Assembly (NCBI GenBank): GCA_918807975.1
Contig: OU964919.1
Span: forward strand, 15,270,001-15,334,000
Length of the DNA: 64,000 nucleotides
Source: Aplidium turbinatum
Taxonomy: Eukaryota > Chordata > Ascidiacea > Aplousobranchia > Polyclinidae
Direction of reading: 5' to 3'
Below the pieces are notes generated by a model. It saw only the letters and a program-made list of their open reading frames with translations. It ran no database searches and was not told where the DNA came from. This document shows positions 9,186 through 21,143 of this stretch, one piece after another; positions within the stretch are counted from its first letter, which is position 1, and each line of letters opens with the position of its first letter. Made by a program: the position numbers and the translations under genes.

Positions 9186-12100
9186 ATGTCTGCTGTAAAT
9201 GTTTTCTCCACATCTGTTTCATCATCAAATAACTTGAGTAGGCAAGAGCTTACACAATGGGTTAATGACTGTCTTCAACTCAACATAACCAAAATCGAGC
9301 AGTTGTGTACTGGAGCAGTCTATTGTCAATTTATGCATATGCTTTTTGATAGTAAGTGGTTCTTGTATTATATATATAATTGTTTAGCAACATTTATTTT
9401 ATGTAGTATTTTATGTGTTTTACCCTTTTTATATTCGGTCTTGTCTTTATTGTGTTATACTTCACGATTTAAGTCTTGAGATGCACTGCTTGATTTTTAA
9501 ATATGGTATGATATTCATGTTTTTGTTAATCAGCATTGATTGTGTTACCATTTTAAAATTAGTACCTCTCAGTTTGGTTTGATCTAGCGTTGCTGCTGTA
9601 AAGACAACCTAGTTTTATAGTTTATGTTGACTGTGGTGTGGAAGCACCATAAAAGTGACAAAGCTAAAAGATAATTTTATATTCTGTTGTTAACTTTCAT
9701 GTATTTATAAATTTTGCTGCTTGTAGTGTTTTATATATATTATATATATATATATATAATTGAAATGGGTGATAATATGTTTTATCGCTGTTACTTCTGT
9801 TGGGACAAGACTGAATATTTTGTACATAGGTTTAATTAGATGCAACCTAATTCGTACCCTCAGTTTGGGGTCCACGTCTATTAGGCGCTGACAGTTAGGC
9901 GCTGGTCTAATAGGCGCGCACACTGTGGCGTCTGGATATTTAGGTGCGGAGCACTGTGGCGCCCGGTCATTTAGGTGCTATTCCTAGTAAAGTCTGTAGA
10001 TTGTATCAGCTTGGCAGGTAGGGGCGTAGGGCAATGCTTTTCACACAAAATATTATATTGAACAGAAAAATATGTTGTTTTGTTAATGCGTGTGCGTTGT
10101 TGGTCATGGCTTCAGTGAGTGAAGTTGCTTAAACCGGCAATGCTTTTTCACACAAAATGTTAAATTGAACAGAAAAATATGTCATGGCTTCCGTGAGTGA
10201 AGCTGCTTAAACCGCCAATGCTTTTTCACACAAAATATTATATTAAACAGAAAAATATATGGGTGAAGCTGCTTGAACCGGCAATGATTTTCACACAAAA
10301 TATTATATTATTACCGTAGCCAAAAAAGGACAGGCAAAGACTATGGATCTGCCATGATTTACGACGTAGGGATACTTCCGTAGGATTACTTCCAATAATG
10401 TTCGGAAGCTTGAATAATTTATTGATAAAGCTTTCACCAACGCAAACCTGGACTAACAACAAATAAAACAATAATAAATCAATAAAACAACAATATATTT
10501 TTCTGTTCAATCTATGTACTGTAACATTTTATGTGAAAAGCATTGCTGGTTTAAGCAGCTTCACTCACGGAAGCCATGATATAATTTTCTGGCAAGCTGC
10601 CAAGCTGTTATCATACAATCTACAGACTTTACTAGGAATATATAGCACCTAAATGACCGGGCGCCACAGTGCTCCGCACCTAAATATCCAGACGCCACAG
10701 TGTGCGCGCCTATTAGACCAGCGCCTAAAAGACTTGCTCCCTCAGTTTGTACCCTGAAAAAATCGATAAAAAAATAAAAAAAGCCAAAATAGCACATGGA
10801 TTGGAGTTTCCGTTTAACCCTAACTTTAAAATGTTTGCGGAAACTCTGATTAGTGACTTCGGCTTTGTTGCGATCAGCGACTTCGGCTTTGTGCTATTTT
10901 TTCTCTCGATCTTTTCAGGGTACGAACTAGGTTGCACCCGGTTTAATTAACATATTAGGTTTTTATTTGTACTGAATGTAACAACATGTAATTTACATTT
11001 GTAGTACGTTGCAAAGAAATGCTTGTTTTTCGCTATACAAGTAAAAGTTTGGAAATTTGTGTGTGTATATATATATATATATATTTGTATAATGTACCAC
11101 TACACTTGCACAAATATAAGCAGTATGATATACATTTTTTGCTATTGAGAACAGGATCGTGATCAACTGTATGTTTTTTGTAATGTAAGGTTGTATATAC
11201 ATTATACAATTATACAGTACGTTATTCAATTGAGCTGCAAATTTTTGAGCTGGAATTGTGTTCTTGAAAGCACTCTTTTTATGACACATTTTATATTCTG
11301 AAATTAATTAGCTTTATTATTATGCAGAAAAAATGCCCCTTAAAAAGGTCAAGTGGAATTCAAAATTGGAACATGAATATATTGCTAACTTTAAGCTGCT
11401 ACAAGATTGCTTTGGAAAGACAGGTGTTGATAAAGTAAGGCTTATAATTTTAAATAAATTAAGTCATGAAAGAATGAATGAAAATGTCACTAAATGAACT
11501 CATAACTCATTAGATAACTTATATGTATAACTCAAGAAATAAAATATTTTACATGTACAAGTAAGTTTCATTATTTTAAATATGTTAACTCATGTAATGT
11601 ACAAGTAAATAAATAATTTTTTTATTGATCCACAAGAGAAAAGTAATGGCAATCATTGCCATTGTGGTTTCTTGTACAACAAAGTGATTGGATTTTAATC
11701 AAAGTGAATTTTGATTCAAATGCACAACCTTTGGTTTATCGATGCCTGATTTCAGATCATACCAATAGAAAAGCTTGTGAAAGGAAGATTTCAAGACAAC
11801 TTTGAATTTGTGCAATGGTTTAAAAGGTTTTTTGATGCCAACTATCAGGTAATGAATCTTGGAACCAGATAAAGATTTTCTATTGTGGCCTATCTCAATT
11901 GTTTCTTTGTCTTGTAAAGTTGTGGGTGTGGCCACCAAAGTTTTCACCACCTCCAATTGTTTATCTTTTAAGAGATAGTGTCATTACATACCTCATTCAT
12001 GGGTAGAAGTGTAGATGTTTTGGTGGTACTGGTACTTGGTTTGCAACTGTTTTAAAGGTAAACAAATACAAGTATTTTAAATGCTTAAGACACTATGGAT

Positions 12101-15100
12101 TGCCATATTTTTGTTTAAATTTTTTTTTATGTTAAGGGTGCTGACTACGATGCCTTGTATGCTCGTGGAGGTGCTGATCTATCTATTGCTGCAAAGAAGG
12201 ATAACAGGGGTGCATCACCACCTGTTCGGTCTGCAACAAAAAGTTAGTTGTTTTTATATATTTAAAGTCCATACCCTCCGGTAGTTGCTGCTGATGAATT
12301 ACCAGCATGTGGCTCTCACTGTTTGCACTGCTTTTAGTTTGCAAGCAGCTGTAATCTTTGTCTGCAACCTTATAGTTTGAAAATATTAATACTTGGGCTG
12401 CAAAGGGTTCTTCTAAAAGTAAATCTTAGCAATTGTTATGTTCCAGCGGAGGCTTTGAGCCTTTATCTGCTTTCCAAATTTTGGCTCAGGAGCACGTTTT
12501 TTAGGTATTGACAGGTGCCTGCCAAATAGGTGCGCCTACTGTGGGGTCTGCTACTATTCGGCTAGTCCGATTTAGCTAGTCCGATTCGGCTAGTTCCCTA
12601 TTTGGCTACAGTTTTGAAGTGTATTTTGTTTTTTTATTCCACAATATCATTTCTTTTGCATTCCGACAAAGAAAAATAAATTGAAATGTTTGCTCACATA
12701 AAATCGAATGTATCCTAGGTCACCGTCTGTATGCAAACTTGGAATATATTAGTATCCTCAACTATTACAAAATTCCAAATCTAACTACGCCTTCTGTTTA
12801 TTTAGAGAATGCTGTATTTTATTCCACAATGTCGTTTCTTTTATAGTAGAAATTATAAAAGCTTTAGATGAGTGGGGTTTAGACCTAACCACTGAGACCT
12901 TAAAACTAAAAAGCGAATTAAATTTGTTTTTGAACTATTATTGTTTGCTCAGATAAAATTGACATGTATAATGTCCTGCATCGCCGTCTGCATGCAAACT
13001 TAGAATATATTAGAATCCTTCCAAATCCAACGATGCCTTCTTTTTATTTAGAAAATGTTGTATTTTATTCCACGATATTGTTTCTTTTATAGTTGAAATT
13101 ATCGAAGCTTTAGATGAGTGGGGGGGTTTAGACCTAACCACTGAGATCTTAAATCATATTTATGACACCGGAAACATTCCAGGTCATGGAACGCCGAAAC
13201 CCAGGTTCATTCTAAACTGCCACTTAGGTTTTAACTTCATCTTTTATGTCAAACGCTATTTGGCAACTGTCTTTTTTTCGTTGACACGTTTTCGCTGAGA
13301 CTTTATCTCATTAACCTCTATTGTTAATCATGAAAAATGTTGTTTTGATGTAAAGCACTTATTTTGAACGAACCCAGACGACAAAATTCGTCATTTTTGC
13401 CGTCTGGGAAGGCACTCAAAGGTAAACACTGGATAAAATGCAAGAAGGCAAAAGAAACGATATTGTGGAATAAAATACAAAATTCTCTAAATAAACAGAA
13501 GAATCGGACATACATCTCTCTGTTATCATTTTTAATGTAAAAATTTAAACTAAGCTGTTGAAATTTCTGATTTTAGTTTTCGTCTCAATCTCATCATCAT
13601 GATTCGAAATAAGATCTTTGTTAGATGATTCACAAGGCTAATTGTTCTGTGGAGTGAGCATTTTGTTGCTCCGGTTTTCTTTGGTAAAGTTATGAATATG
13701 GAACGTACCGTATCACTAGGGATGTTTCCGTTGTCATAAATATGATTTAAGATCTCAGTGGTTAGGTCTAAACCCCACTCATCTAAAGCTTCGATAATTT
13801 CAACTATAAAAGAAACGACATTGTGGAATAAAATACAAAATTGTCTAACTAAACAGAAGGCGTCGTTGGATTTAGAATTTTGTAATAGTTGAGGATTCTA
13901 ATATATTCTAAGTTTGCATACAGACGGTGATGTGGGATACATGTCGATTTTATTGTGAGCAAACATTTCAATTTAACAGTTCAAACATTTTGTGCTAAAT
14001 TTCATTTCAATTTATTTTTCTTTGTCGGAATGCAAAAGAAACGATATTGTGGAATAAAATACAAAATACAATTCAAAACTGTAGCCGAATAGGGAACTAG
14101 CCGAAATGACAGTGATTACGCGATTCCGTTCCGCGATTACAGTGCAAATTTTCAATCAATATTGTTTTAGGTCGTATTCTAGGTAGCCGACCAAGCAACA
14201 CCACGCAGCGTGTCTCCTCCAGTAATCCTCCTCGCGTTTCTCCAAGCACCAGCAACGCGTCTGTGAGTAACCAGGAAGTATTGATTTTGCGGGGACAAGT
14301 TGAAGAATTTGGGGAACAGGTACGAAATATCTCACCAGTCAGCGAAACTTCTAACTTCTATATACTTTCAAGGCCTGGTAAAATCGCCACTTGAACTTTC
14401 TATCACCTGTGATTATGTTGACTGAGGTTTCGAATCATTTTTAAACGTTGATGATATGTATGAGATTGCACTATCTATTGGTATATATATATATTGATTG
14501 CACTAACTATTGGTATATATATATTGATTGCACTATGTTGATTGCAATATCTATTGGTGAAGATATCCCAGACAGTAAATTCCGTCATTTTTACTTTGAT
14601 TTAATGTCTGCAGACGTCAGTCAATACTGTAATATAAAAAAGACTGGTTTTGCTGTCTGGAGTTGTCCCGAATTCCCTTTTTTTCGGGTAGTTGATAGCT
14701 TAATCTGTATACAGCATATTAAATCGACGTCTGCAAACGTTGAAGCACTATGAAAGGGCTAGTTTGCAGGCTTGGAAAAGCCACACTTGCCTAGAATCTA
14801 TCCCCACTAGGTTTGAGTCGCACTGACTAAGTAGGAGACAACTTTTACAAATTATACTACAAAAATTTTCAGCCTCAGAAATAGGGCTGGCAGCCATTAA
14901 AAACAACAATAATGTATGGATAATAACGACTGATAACACTCCAGTTCATATGACGTGCGTCATAGCAGAACCTTCAACGAATGCTATGTTTTATGTGGAA
15001 GTGGTTAGCGCACAGATTCTGATGAATGCCAGTGATTTCCAAAGGTCCCATACTCAGTTACTGAGCTTTTGGGAGTTAGAAGATAAAGGTTCTCATCGCA

Positions 15101-18100
15101 CTACGCGTTCGGCACTAACGAGAGTAGGGTGGCCACTGGCCCGGAATGGCCCGTTTCGCTGAGTTCCCTATTCGGTGAGAGCCTTTTTCGGTGAGTTCCC
15201 TATTCGGTGATTTTTTGAATTTGTTTTTTAACCGTAGCCTAATTATCATTGCCGTTTTAGGGTTAGGGTCTTATTTCAACGTTTAGCGACGTTAAAACGA
15301 TGTAAAAGCGGCAATGATAATTAGGCTACGAAACCCGATAATTTTCAAAAAAAAATCAAAAAATCACCGAATAGGGAGCTTACCGAAAAAGGCTCTCACC
15401 GAATAGGGAACTCACCGAATTGGACTCACCGAATAGTAGCAGACCCCCACTGGCCAGTTCCTTTCTCTTGACCTCCCTTTCCTTCAGCAATTATGCCCAC
15501 CCAATTTATTACACTCTGGATAGAGGTGAGCGATGCTCAGCAACAACCAGCATAAGTCGGGTGTCGAGCTAGGTTTGCATTATTGGAAAGCCAACGCCTC
15601 ATCCTCTGCGCCACCTCACCTTTACGAATTATTTCTATTTCAGTCAAAAGAATTGCAAACTACTGTGGAAGCGTTGGAGAAAGAACGCGATTTTTACTTT
15701 GGGAAACTGCGAGATGTCGAAGTAATATGCCAGGACATTGAAGGAGACGAAAATGCCCCCGACTTAACCAAACAAATCTGTAGTAAAATTGTGGAAATTC
15801 TTTATGCCACAGAGGTACAGCAGCCTTTGTAAAATTGATTGATTTAGGTTTTGACTTTTTGTTAAGATTTGTAGTTGTTACGATACATATTACAGAGTTC
15901 AATGCTGCAGCGAAAAAAATGTCATATTTTTTACATTAGATTTAATGACTTTTCTTTGTACAAAATTGACATTGTTCATTTTAACCATATCTCGGTCATA
16001 TTTTGTTGAAAGACATCTCAAGTAGAATGTGTAGATATTGTACATGATCAATTCTTGATAGTAATGATGAGTGGTAAGAAGATGGGCTTTTTCCACTGAG
16101 TATCGATTTGGATTTGTTAAATCGTAATATTAACATTAAGAGCATGGCACAAAAGTTAAAATTAGTAAATAAGGAATTAAAATTGCCCATGTGCGAATAA
16201 TACAAAGAAAAAAAAAAGAAATTTTTCGTTTACATGGTAATTTGTCAAGGTTCAGACCTGTTGTGGAAATTTACTCTAACCTGGGTTTCCACTCTGAACT
16301 TTGAAAAATCTGTCTTGTATGAAAGACTTTTTTTGTCTTGGAGAAATTTAGGCTTCGAGTAATTTGCTTCATATGTGAAACAATTTTGGTTAAGAGGTGA
16401 CTTTCTTCAACCATAAACAGATGAAACCAAGCAACCACACGGCATTTAACATAATATATTAAACTGAACACTAGTGAAATTTGTTTCGTTTAATATATTA
16501 TGTTAAAAGCCGTGTGGTTGCTTGGTTTCGTCTGTTCATATGTGAAAAGTTAATACTGAGTTCCTCCTATGTCAATGTTTAATTGAGTCAGTTTGTAATG
16601 TGTAGGGCCATTGGAGTAATGAGATTGAGAACAGCACAGGATTGGCGCAAGGAGATGGCTCTTCAGGAGCCGAGAAAGAAGGAAGTTCAGCAGCTTACTG
16701 AGAAATTGAATGTATCAAACAGAAAATGTTTATCTTTAGTTGCTTGCAGATGTTACGAAGTGAAGCTTATGTTTTCTTTGCTGAATAGATTATTTTGGTT
16801 GATGCCAGGTTGAAACATTACTCTTTGCATTGTTTTTTTTTTCGATTTTAATTTACGTAAAAACGGTGTATTGTAATGTAATATAACACTAATAAAGCAA
16901 CTAACTTCTAAACTACGTCAGCTATTTGAGTCATTCTCAGCGCATCATCAAAGTTACGAGTTTTACACAGAAAATTACAGGAAAAAGAAAGTACAGGGAT
17001 AAAAACCAGTTTTAGTCTATACAGTGTTAACGTAAAGACATCATAGATGCAATTCGGTAGTTCGCTTGTAATTTGAATAGTCAATCACTATAACTTATTC
17101 CAATCACCCAGTCAGAACAAATTTGTATTACCTCGGCGGCGAGACTGTTGACAGTAGCCATAGACTGTTGCAATCAGGCGCAGTGGAGTACTGGAGTAAG
17201 CAACTAAGCATATCTCATCAACGGTAGTGATAAATCATACATAGGCGCCTAACTATTTTTTTGGCCGTGGGGGCGAAAGCGTGTTTCACCAGCAGCAACG
17301 TAAATTCAGCGAAATGTCATGCAGATGGATGACGTAATTATGTCGTCACACTAGAATTGCTTTTATTGCCACACTCGGAGTTATCGCTACGTTCGACCTA
17401 CCGTTAATTATTATAAACAAAACTCGACCAAAACACATGCTATGCGTCTGCGTTGGCTAGCGGTTGATGGACTGCAATTCTTTAAAAGTTTAGCAACGAA
17501 CTAGATTTATTAGCATGAAACAAGAGACGAAAAGGTTTACTAAAAGGTATTGTCTGTAAATGTAATGAAAATACTAACTTGATCATATGCTTGAAAATAT
17601 ACCTGTTGCAAGCAAAATCATTCATGTTTACATCAACTCAACAGCACGTCACCTTGAATAAATTTAAAAGTTGCTGACATCCGTAAACAGCCCTTGAAAA
17701 ATAGTTACGGGGAGACGTTTGATTAAGTTTTCGACTTGACATTGCTCCCTTTTCACTACAATATCGCAACTTATGGCTGACCAGCTTTCAAGTTTCAATT
17801 GGCTGTAATACGCCCGTTTTCGTGTTGCAGATGAAACAAAAGATGCGCATATTCCCCGCCTTTGATCGGGTTTCTATGGCAACGGTCGTGTGTGCGCCAT
17901 GCAGTTTGCGCGAGTCCATTGTTGCGTTGATTATGCCACGTGTGCGCAATGCGGTTTGCACCAGCCCTTGTTACGTTGGTTAGTGGTTACCTCGGGCCGA
18001 GACTTCAAGTTCATTTTCACAGCAACCGATTCACTGCCGCGACAATTCTCTGCAGAGGTTTCGACTTTCGAAAGCGACATCGAGTCTGTTTGCAAGCGCA

Positions 18101-19256
18101 TAAAGCTAAACGCACGCTGCGTCAACGTAGCAAATTATGTTGTTTTTGGGTGCATTCAACATCTGATGACATTGAATCGACGCAATATGGTAGATTTTTG
18201 CTATATCTCAGGCAGCAAAATCAGTCATTTTACATTGATTCAACGTCTGCAGACGTTAAATCAATGTAAAAATGACAGATTTTTTTTCTGGTGTGGGATT
18301 GTAGCATCACTACTCGTTCTAGTGATTATTTAGCGCGAAGCTGTTGCGGTTTGCATTTAAAAATGTTGTCCTGCTGCCGATCGCTAGTTCATCTATTGTT
18401 TTATGTATCAATGCAGCATAAAAAGTTGCTCCCACGCATAAATATGCGTGGGGGCCTGGCCCCCACGCCCCCACGGGTTAGGCGCCTATGAAATCATATG
18501 TTATGCAATTTCAAGTCTCGTCCTTATAATGACCACACAAGACGTCATTGACACAGTTTAACAGGCAGGTTTTGCCCACGGCTTTGTAGTCTACTAAGGT
18601 TATTTGTCTACTAAATTTTGTTTTGTGTTTCATTGAATGCAGTTTGCGTAAATCCTAAGACCTTTTCATTTTAAAACAAGGTAGGCATTGGGCAGGAAAA
18701 GGATGATGGAAAAGGGTTCAGATTTATTACTGTTTTGTTAGTCAACGAAGAGTTTTAGGTCGTCCTACTCTTCTGCACATATATGTGTTGATTGTCAGTG
18801 AATGTTGAGAATTACGAGTTAATTATATTGAACAGCTAAAACCTGAAACAGTATTTCAGCAGGTTATGAGACACACCGAATTTGGTCCAGAAAAGTGAAT
18901 AGAACAGCGACCAATATAACAAGTTGTTAATATCTACATTGTGAAGAAAGTGAATAGATTTTAACTAACTTAGTTTGTCTCCATCGCTTTTTGCAACTTT
19001 GAAGTTTGTATTTGTCTCATCACAATCTGTATAAATTTCTTCCCTTTACATCAAATAAATTTCTTCCCATTTCACTGCCTTTAAAACTACTGTAGTAGCC
19101 TAGTGATTTTATAAACCACTTGTTGCATGATACCAGCCCACATGATATAGGAAACTATACACGAAAGTCTTTTCGGTTCCTTAGCTAAGCGTGCTTCTCT
19201 CACAGGAGGGCTTCGAGGCGCCAGAAGAGGATTTGAACGGGCAAGATGAATATTGA
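9186..19256 (+). CDS. MAPRE: EB1/EB3-type microtubule plus-end-tracking protein
   Basis: Seven coding exons: 9186-9351, 11328-11434, 11756-11848, 12137-12242, 14171-14319, 15644-15814 and 19206-19256. All junctions are GT-AG with consistent phases, giving 280 aa (human EB proteins are about 270-330). Residues 1-130 form the calponin-homology domain that binds growing microtubule ends ([50 protein letters not shown]). A Ser/Pro-rich basic linker follows. Exon 6 encodes the EB-homology coiled coil ([20 protein letters not shown]), which dimerises and binds SxIP partners. The C-terminus is QDEY, the acidic tyrosine tail recognised by CAP-Gly proteins such as CLIP170 and p150glued. No lesion is seen. 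Introns hold only mobile elements. The start Met begins the family-typical MxxNVxSTS. Confidence 0.95.
9839..10939. mobile_element. MULE-like foldback element, 10-bp TSD
   Basis: Termini are inverted (GATGCAACCTAATTCGTACC, and GGGTGCAACCTAGTTCG when reversed) and flanked by exact 10-bp copies of GGTTTAATTA (9829-9838 and 10940-10949). A 9-10-bp duplication suits Mutator-like elements. The right half holds TTTAAAATGTTTGCGGAAACT, a word repeated about ten times in the related element at 62625-63716. It encloses the separate foldback at 9868-10736. It lies in MAPRE intron 1 and has no transposase. Confidence 0.8.
9868..10736. repeat. TAGGCGC-refrain foldback nested in the MULE-like element
   Basis: The arms at 9868-10012 and 10608-10736 are long near-perfect inverted copies made of varied refrains (ATTAGGCGC, TTAGGTGC, CACTGTGGCGCC). 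The spacer holds three tandem copies of a unit with GCTTAAACCGGCAATGC and CACACAAAATATTA (about 10020-10310). No protein is encoded. Confidence 0.75.
12540..14105. mobile_element. Large refrain foldback in MAPRE intron 4
   Basis: The left end reads GGGGTCTGCTACTATTCGG, then CTAGTCCGATT and CTAGTTCCCTATTTGGCTA. The right end closes with TAGCCGAATAGGGAACTAGCC. Inner arms are inverted copies with TTTGTCGGAATGCAAAAGAAACG-type sequence, and ATTCCACAATATCATTTC-type blocks are repeated several times in both directions. It is non-coding and about 1.5 kb. It is related in framework to the foldback at 15154-15450. Confidence 0.75.
14568..14660. mobile_element. Short palindromic MITE (CCAGACAG type)
   Basis: The ends CCAGACAGTAAA and TTTTGCTGTCTGG are inverted, around a core with TTTAATGTCTGCAGACGTCA. 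Relatives built around TCAACGTCTGCAGACGTTGA lie at 18207-18292, 19864-19935 and 61126-61195. Superfamily unknown; non-coding. Confidence 0.7.
15154..15450. mobile_element. Compact refrain foldback, GAGTTCCCTATTCGGT type
   Basis: The inverted arms repeat GAGTTCCCTATTCGGTGAG and GAGCCTTTTTCGGTGAG on the left and their complements on the right. The right end extends to ACCGAATAGTAGCAGACCCCCAC. The loop is itself inverted (GCCTAATTATCATTGCCG and its reverse) and carries AGGGTTAGGG. It lies in MAPRE intron 5 and is non-coding. Confidence 0.8.
16415..16537. repeat. Hairpin, about 50-bp arms
   Basis: Arms containing AACCAAGCAACCACACGGC and its near-exact inverse, each next to TTAACATAATATATTAAAC, surround a loop of about 20 bases. 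Only a few positions differ between the arms. Probably a tiny foldback insertion in MAPRE intron 6. Confidence 0.8.
16606..16701 (+). CDS. Possible alternative last exon of MAPRE
   Basis: After a TGTGTAG acceptor, the frame that continues exon 6 (phase 0) stays open for 31 codons, reading [20 protein letters not shown] and ending GSSAAY before TGA. It would replace the DEY-ending tail with a Gly/Ser/Glu-rich tail that still ends in Tyr but lacks the EEY/DEY acidic pair. The polypyrimidine tract is weak. A second frame at 16583-16813 is also open and helix-like. This could be chance. Confidence 0.3.
   Translation, partial: GHWSNEIENSTGLAQGDGSSGAEKEGSSAAY
17240..18490. mobile_element. hAT-like element, TSD aaatcata
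   Basis: The ends CATAGGCGCCTAAC and GTTAGGCGCCTATG are exact inverses. They are flanked by 8-bp copies of AAATCATA (17232-17239 and 18491-18498). Inside are a GGGGGCCTGGCCCCCACGCC block and a nested palindromic MITE. Open frames of up to 147 codons here show no transposase motif. It lies in MAPRE intron 6. Confidence 0.85.
18207..18292. repeat. Palindromic MITE, copy 2
   Basis: CAGCAAAATCAGTCATTTTAC, then TTGATTCAACGTCTGCAGACG and its inverse arm. It sits inside the hAT-like element 17240-18490. Confidence 0.75.
18499..19205. other. MAPRE intron 6, remainder
   Basis: No repeat or coding signal beyond the acceptor at the last exon. Confidence 0.4.
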
Positions 19257-20273
19257 GAAGCTGATTTTGCTGGGTTTGACCTTGAAAAGAAGTTCATAGT
19301 TGGATTTTTTTAATATGTTCTCCGGGTGCTCATGCCACAACTGGTCAATGGTTATACTACCTTAACTTCCCTATTGGTAAATCGGCTATTTTTGCTCTGA
19401 AGAATTATCATCAAACGTCACTTCAACAAAATATTTATGAACATATTTTTGACAATAATTGGTAAACTGTAAGCGTAACTACGATTGTGAGAAACTGTGA
19501 TTGCTTTGTTTTTTAACCCATTGTGCTATGTATAAATGTAAGATAAACTTGAAGCTGAGAAATCGTGTTCAGTGAGTTCCTATATATCTAAACTTAGTTC
19601 AATTGCATTTTGGCGACACCAACTCGTTCATTCGTTACTTATCGATTTTTGGTTCAGAAATGTTTTTTCAATGGAAAATGATGGTTTGTATTGTTATTTG
19701 TTCTTGAATTAGTGGTCATATTGTTGTGTACACAATGTCCTGCTTCAACACGCCTACTTTCAAACTTTGAGCTTTTATTTCAGACACAATAACAGTACAA
19801 CAGTGCGACTGAATGCTTGAACAAATACTGTACCTATTTTGCTTTGTACATACTCTTCACCAAACAGCAAGGCATCCTTTTTTACATTGATTCAACGTTT
19901 GCAGACGTCGAATGAATTTAAAAAAACGATTGGTTTACTGAGTTGTTAGACGATTTATTTTAACGCCATTGAACAGCAAGAGAATTTGCTTTAGTGCTGG
20001 ATTTTTGTTCGCTGGTCACACGGCATTCCATTGTTCCACGTTATAGGCTACGAAGCAGGCTTTGGTAGAAAGATGTGTTATTTAAAAAAGACTCTTTCCT
20101 CGTTTTACATGATTTTCTCTTTTGTGCATAAAGTTATTGTAAACTGTTGACGTTCTGTAGAGTATTATCGACCTATTTTTTACATGACTGGAAAATTTAT
20201 CGTCTTTCCCTTTACTACAACTTGAAAAAAAGGTTTAGAACGCAAATGGGCATTTTGCCATCTTTGTATAAAG
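19257..20273 (+). other. MAPRE 3' flank with palindromic MITE copy 3
   Basis: This follows the MAPRE stop. A MITE relative (TTACATTGATTCAACG, GCAGACGTCGAATG) lies at 19864-19935. No clear AATAAA is seen close to the stop, so the end of the transcript is unknown. Confidence 0.4.
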
Positions 20274-20381
20274 CAGAGGTTCTTAACGTTTTCTATCCCG
20301 CTACCCCACTTGAGTATCATGGCAATCTCTACTACCCCACTCATGTCCGAGAAAAATAGAGCAACAATAGAATTAATTGAG

Positions 20382-20690
20382 TCACCAATATAAACAAGCA
20401 GCCAAAATACGAACAGAGCAGAGAACGCAATGCCGTTGATGTAAAATCCCAAGAAATATGATTAATGAGAAGCCTGAAACTGCTTCGCTGCCATCAAACG
20501 GTTGAACCATGAGACATAAGCAGTGAGGCAACACCTCGTCCTCATTAATAACAAGCCTCTTTCGAGATTTGGTCTTCTTGGTTAGCATGACTGAAAACCC
20601 TGCTTCACAGAAATGCGTTGATGCGGCCTGGACAAGAACTGTAAAAGCTTTTTCGCTAGCTGAGTGTAATCCTCTCTTTGGGTTGCCCAA
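20382..20690 (-). pseudogene. hAT transposase dimerisation segment
   Basis: KAFTVLVQAASTHFCEAGFS followed by VMLTKKTKSRKRLVINEDEV matches the conserved block (Q.A.t..CE.GFS.l...KTK.RNRL..ED.L) at the C-terminus of ZBED5/Buster-type hAT transposases. It is a fragment with no catalytic residues. Confidence 0.7.
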
Positions 20691-20861
20691 AAGAAGATCA
20701 CGCTTTCACCATCTTGAAAACTGGTCCTCTGCTCAAACGGTAGTCGTCACTTAGCCTCAGGAACTCCAACTTTATTGAATGAGGGTATCAGGAATTATGT
20801 TTTCAGCCGCCACAAATGATCGCATGATCCAGGCATCACTTTCTCGCCTGGAAAATACTCT

Positions 20862-21143
20862 TCACTTGCTTGTGTTGGCGACAAGGTGTGCTAAAATCTC
20901 CTCCTGAAAGAAGCTCTGGGTGTCCGGAACAGCTTCAGTAACTGGATCAACTCCCGGAAAAACGAACGTATCGCCATCATTGACGCGCTTTGTGCATAGC
21001 TCCAGCGTTTTCTTAACTACAGCAACCTTGTCCACGGCGATCGGCATGAGGAACTGATTGCCTTGCAGGCGCACGTTCAAGGCGTTCGGGTCAGAGAAAA
21101 AGTCACACAAATAGGCTGATAGGCCTTTCGTTTTGGCCTTCAC
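20862..21143 (-). pseudogene. hAT transposase central segment
   Basis: LCDFFSDPNALNVRLQGNQF and MPIAVDKVAVVKKTLELCTKR match the LN.RLQG...... ...V..F..KL.L segment of the same hAT group. A nearly identical 265-base copy of part of this element lies at 22772-23037. Confidence 0.6.

Noticed and set aside
9735-9757. TA repeat as a regulatory site
   Set aside because: A simple microsatellite; similar short TA runs occur at 7985-8005 and 11067-11084.
14448-14753. 101-codon frame in MAPRE intron 5
   Set aside because: It begins in a TATATA repeat and crosses the short MITE; no splice sites join it to the MAPRE frame.
17890-18333. 147-codon frame as a gene
   Set aside because: It lies across an hAT-like element and a nested palindromic MITE, overlaps another open frame, and has no domain.
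20147-20359. 70-codon plus-strand frame
   Set aside because: It crosses the left end of the hAT derivative and has no domain.
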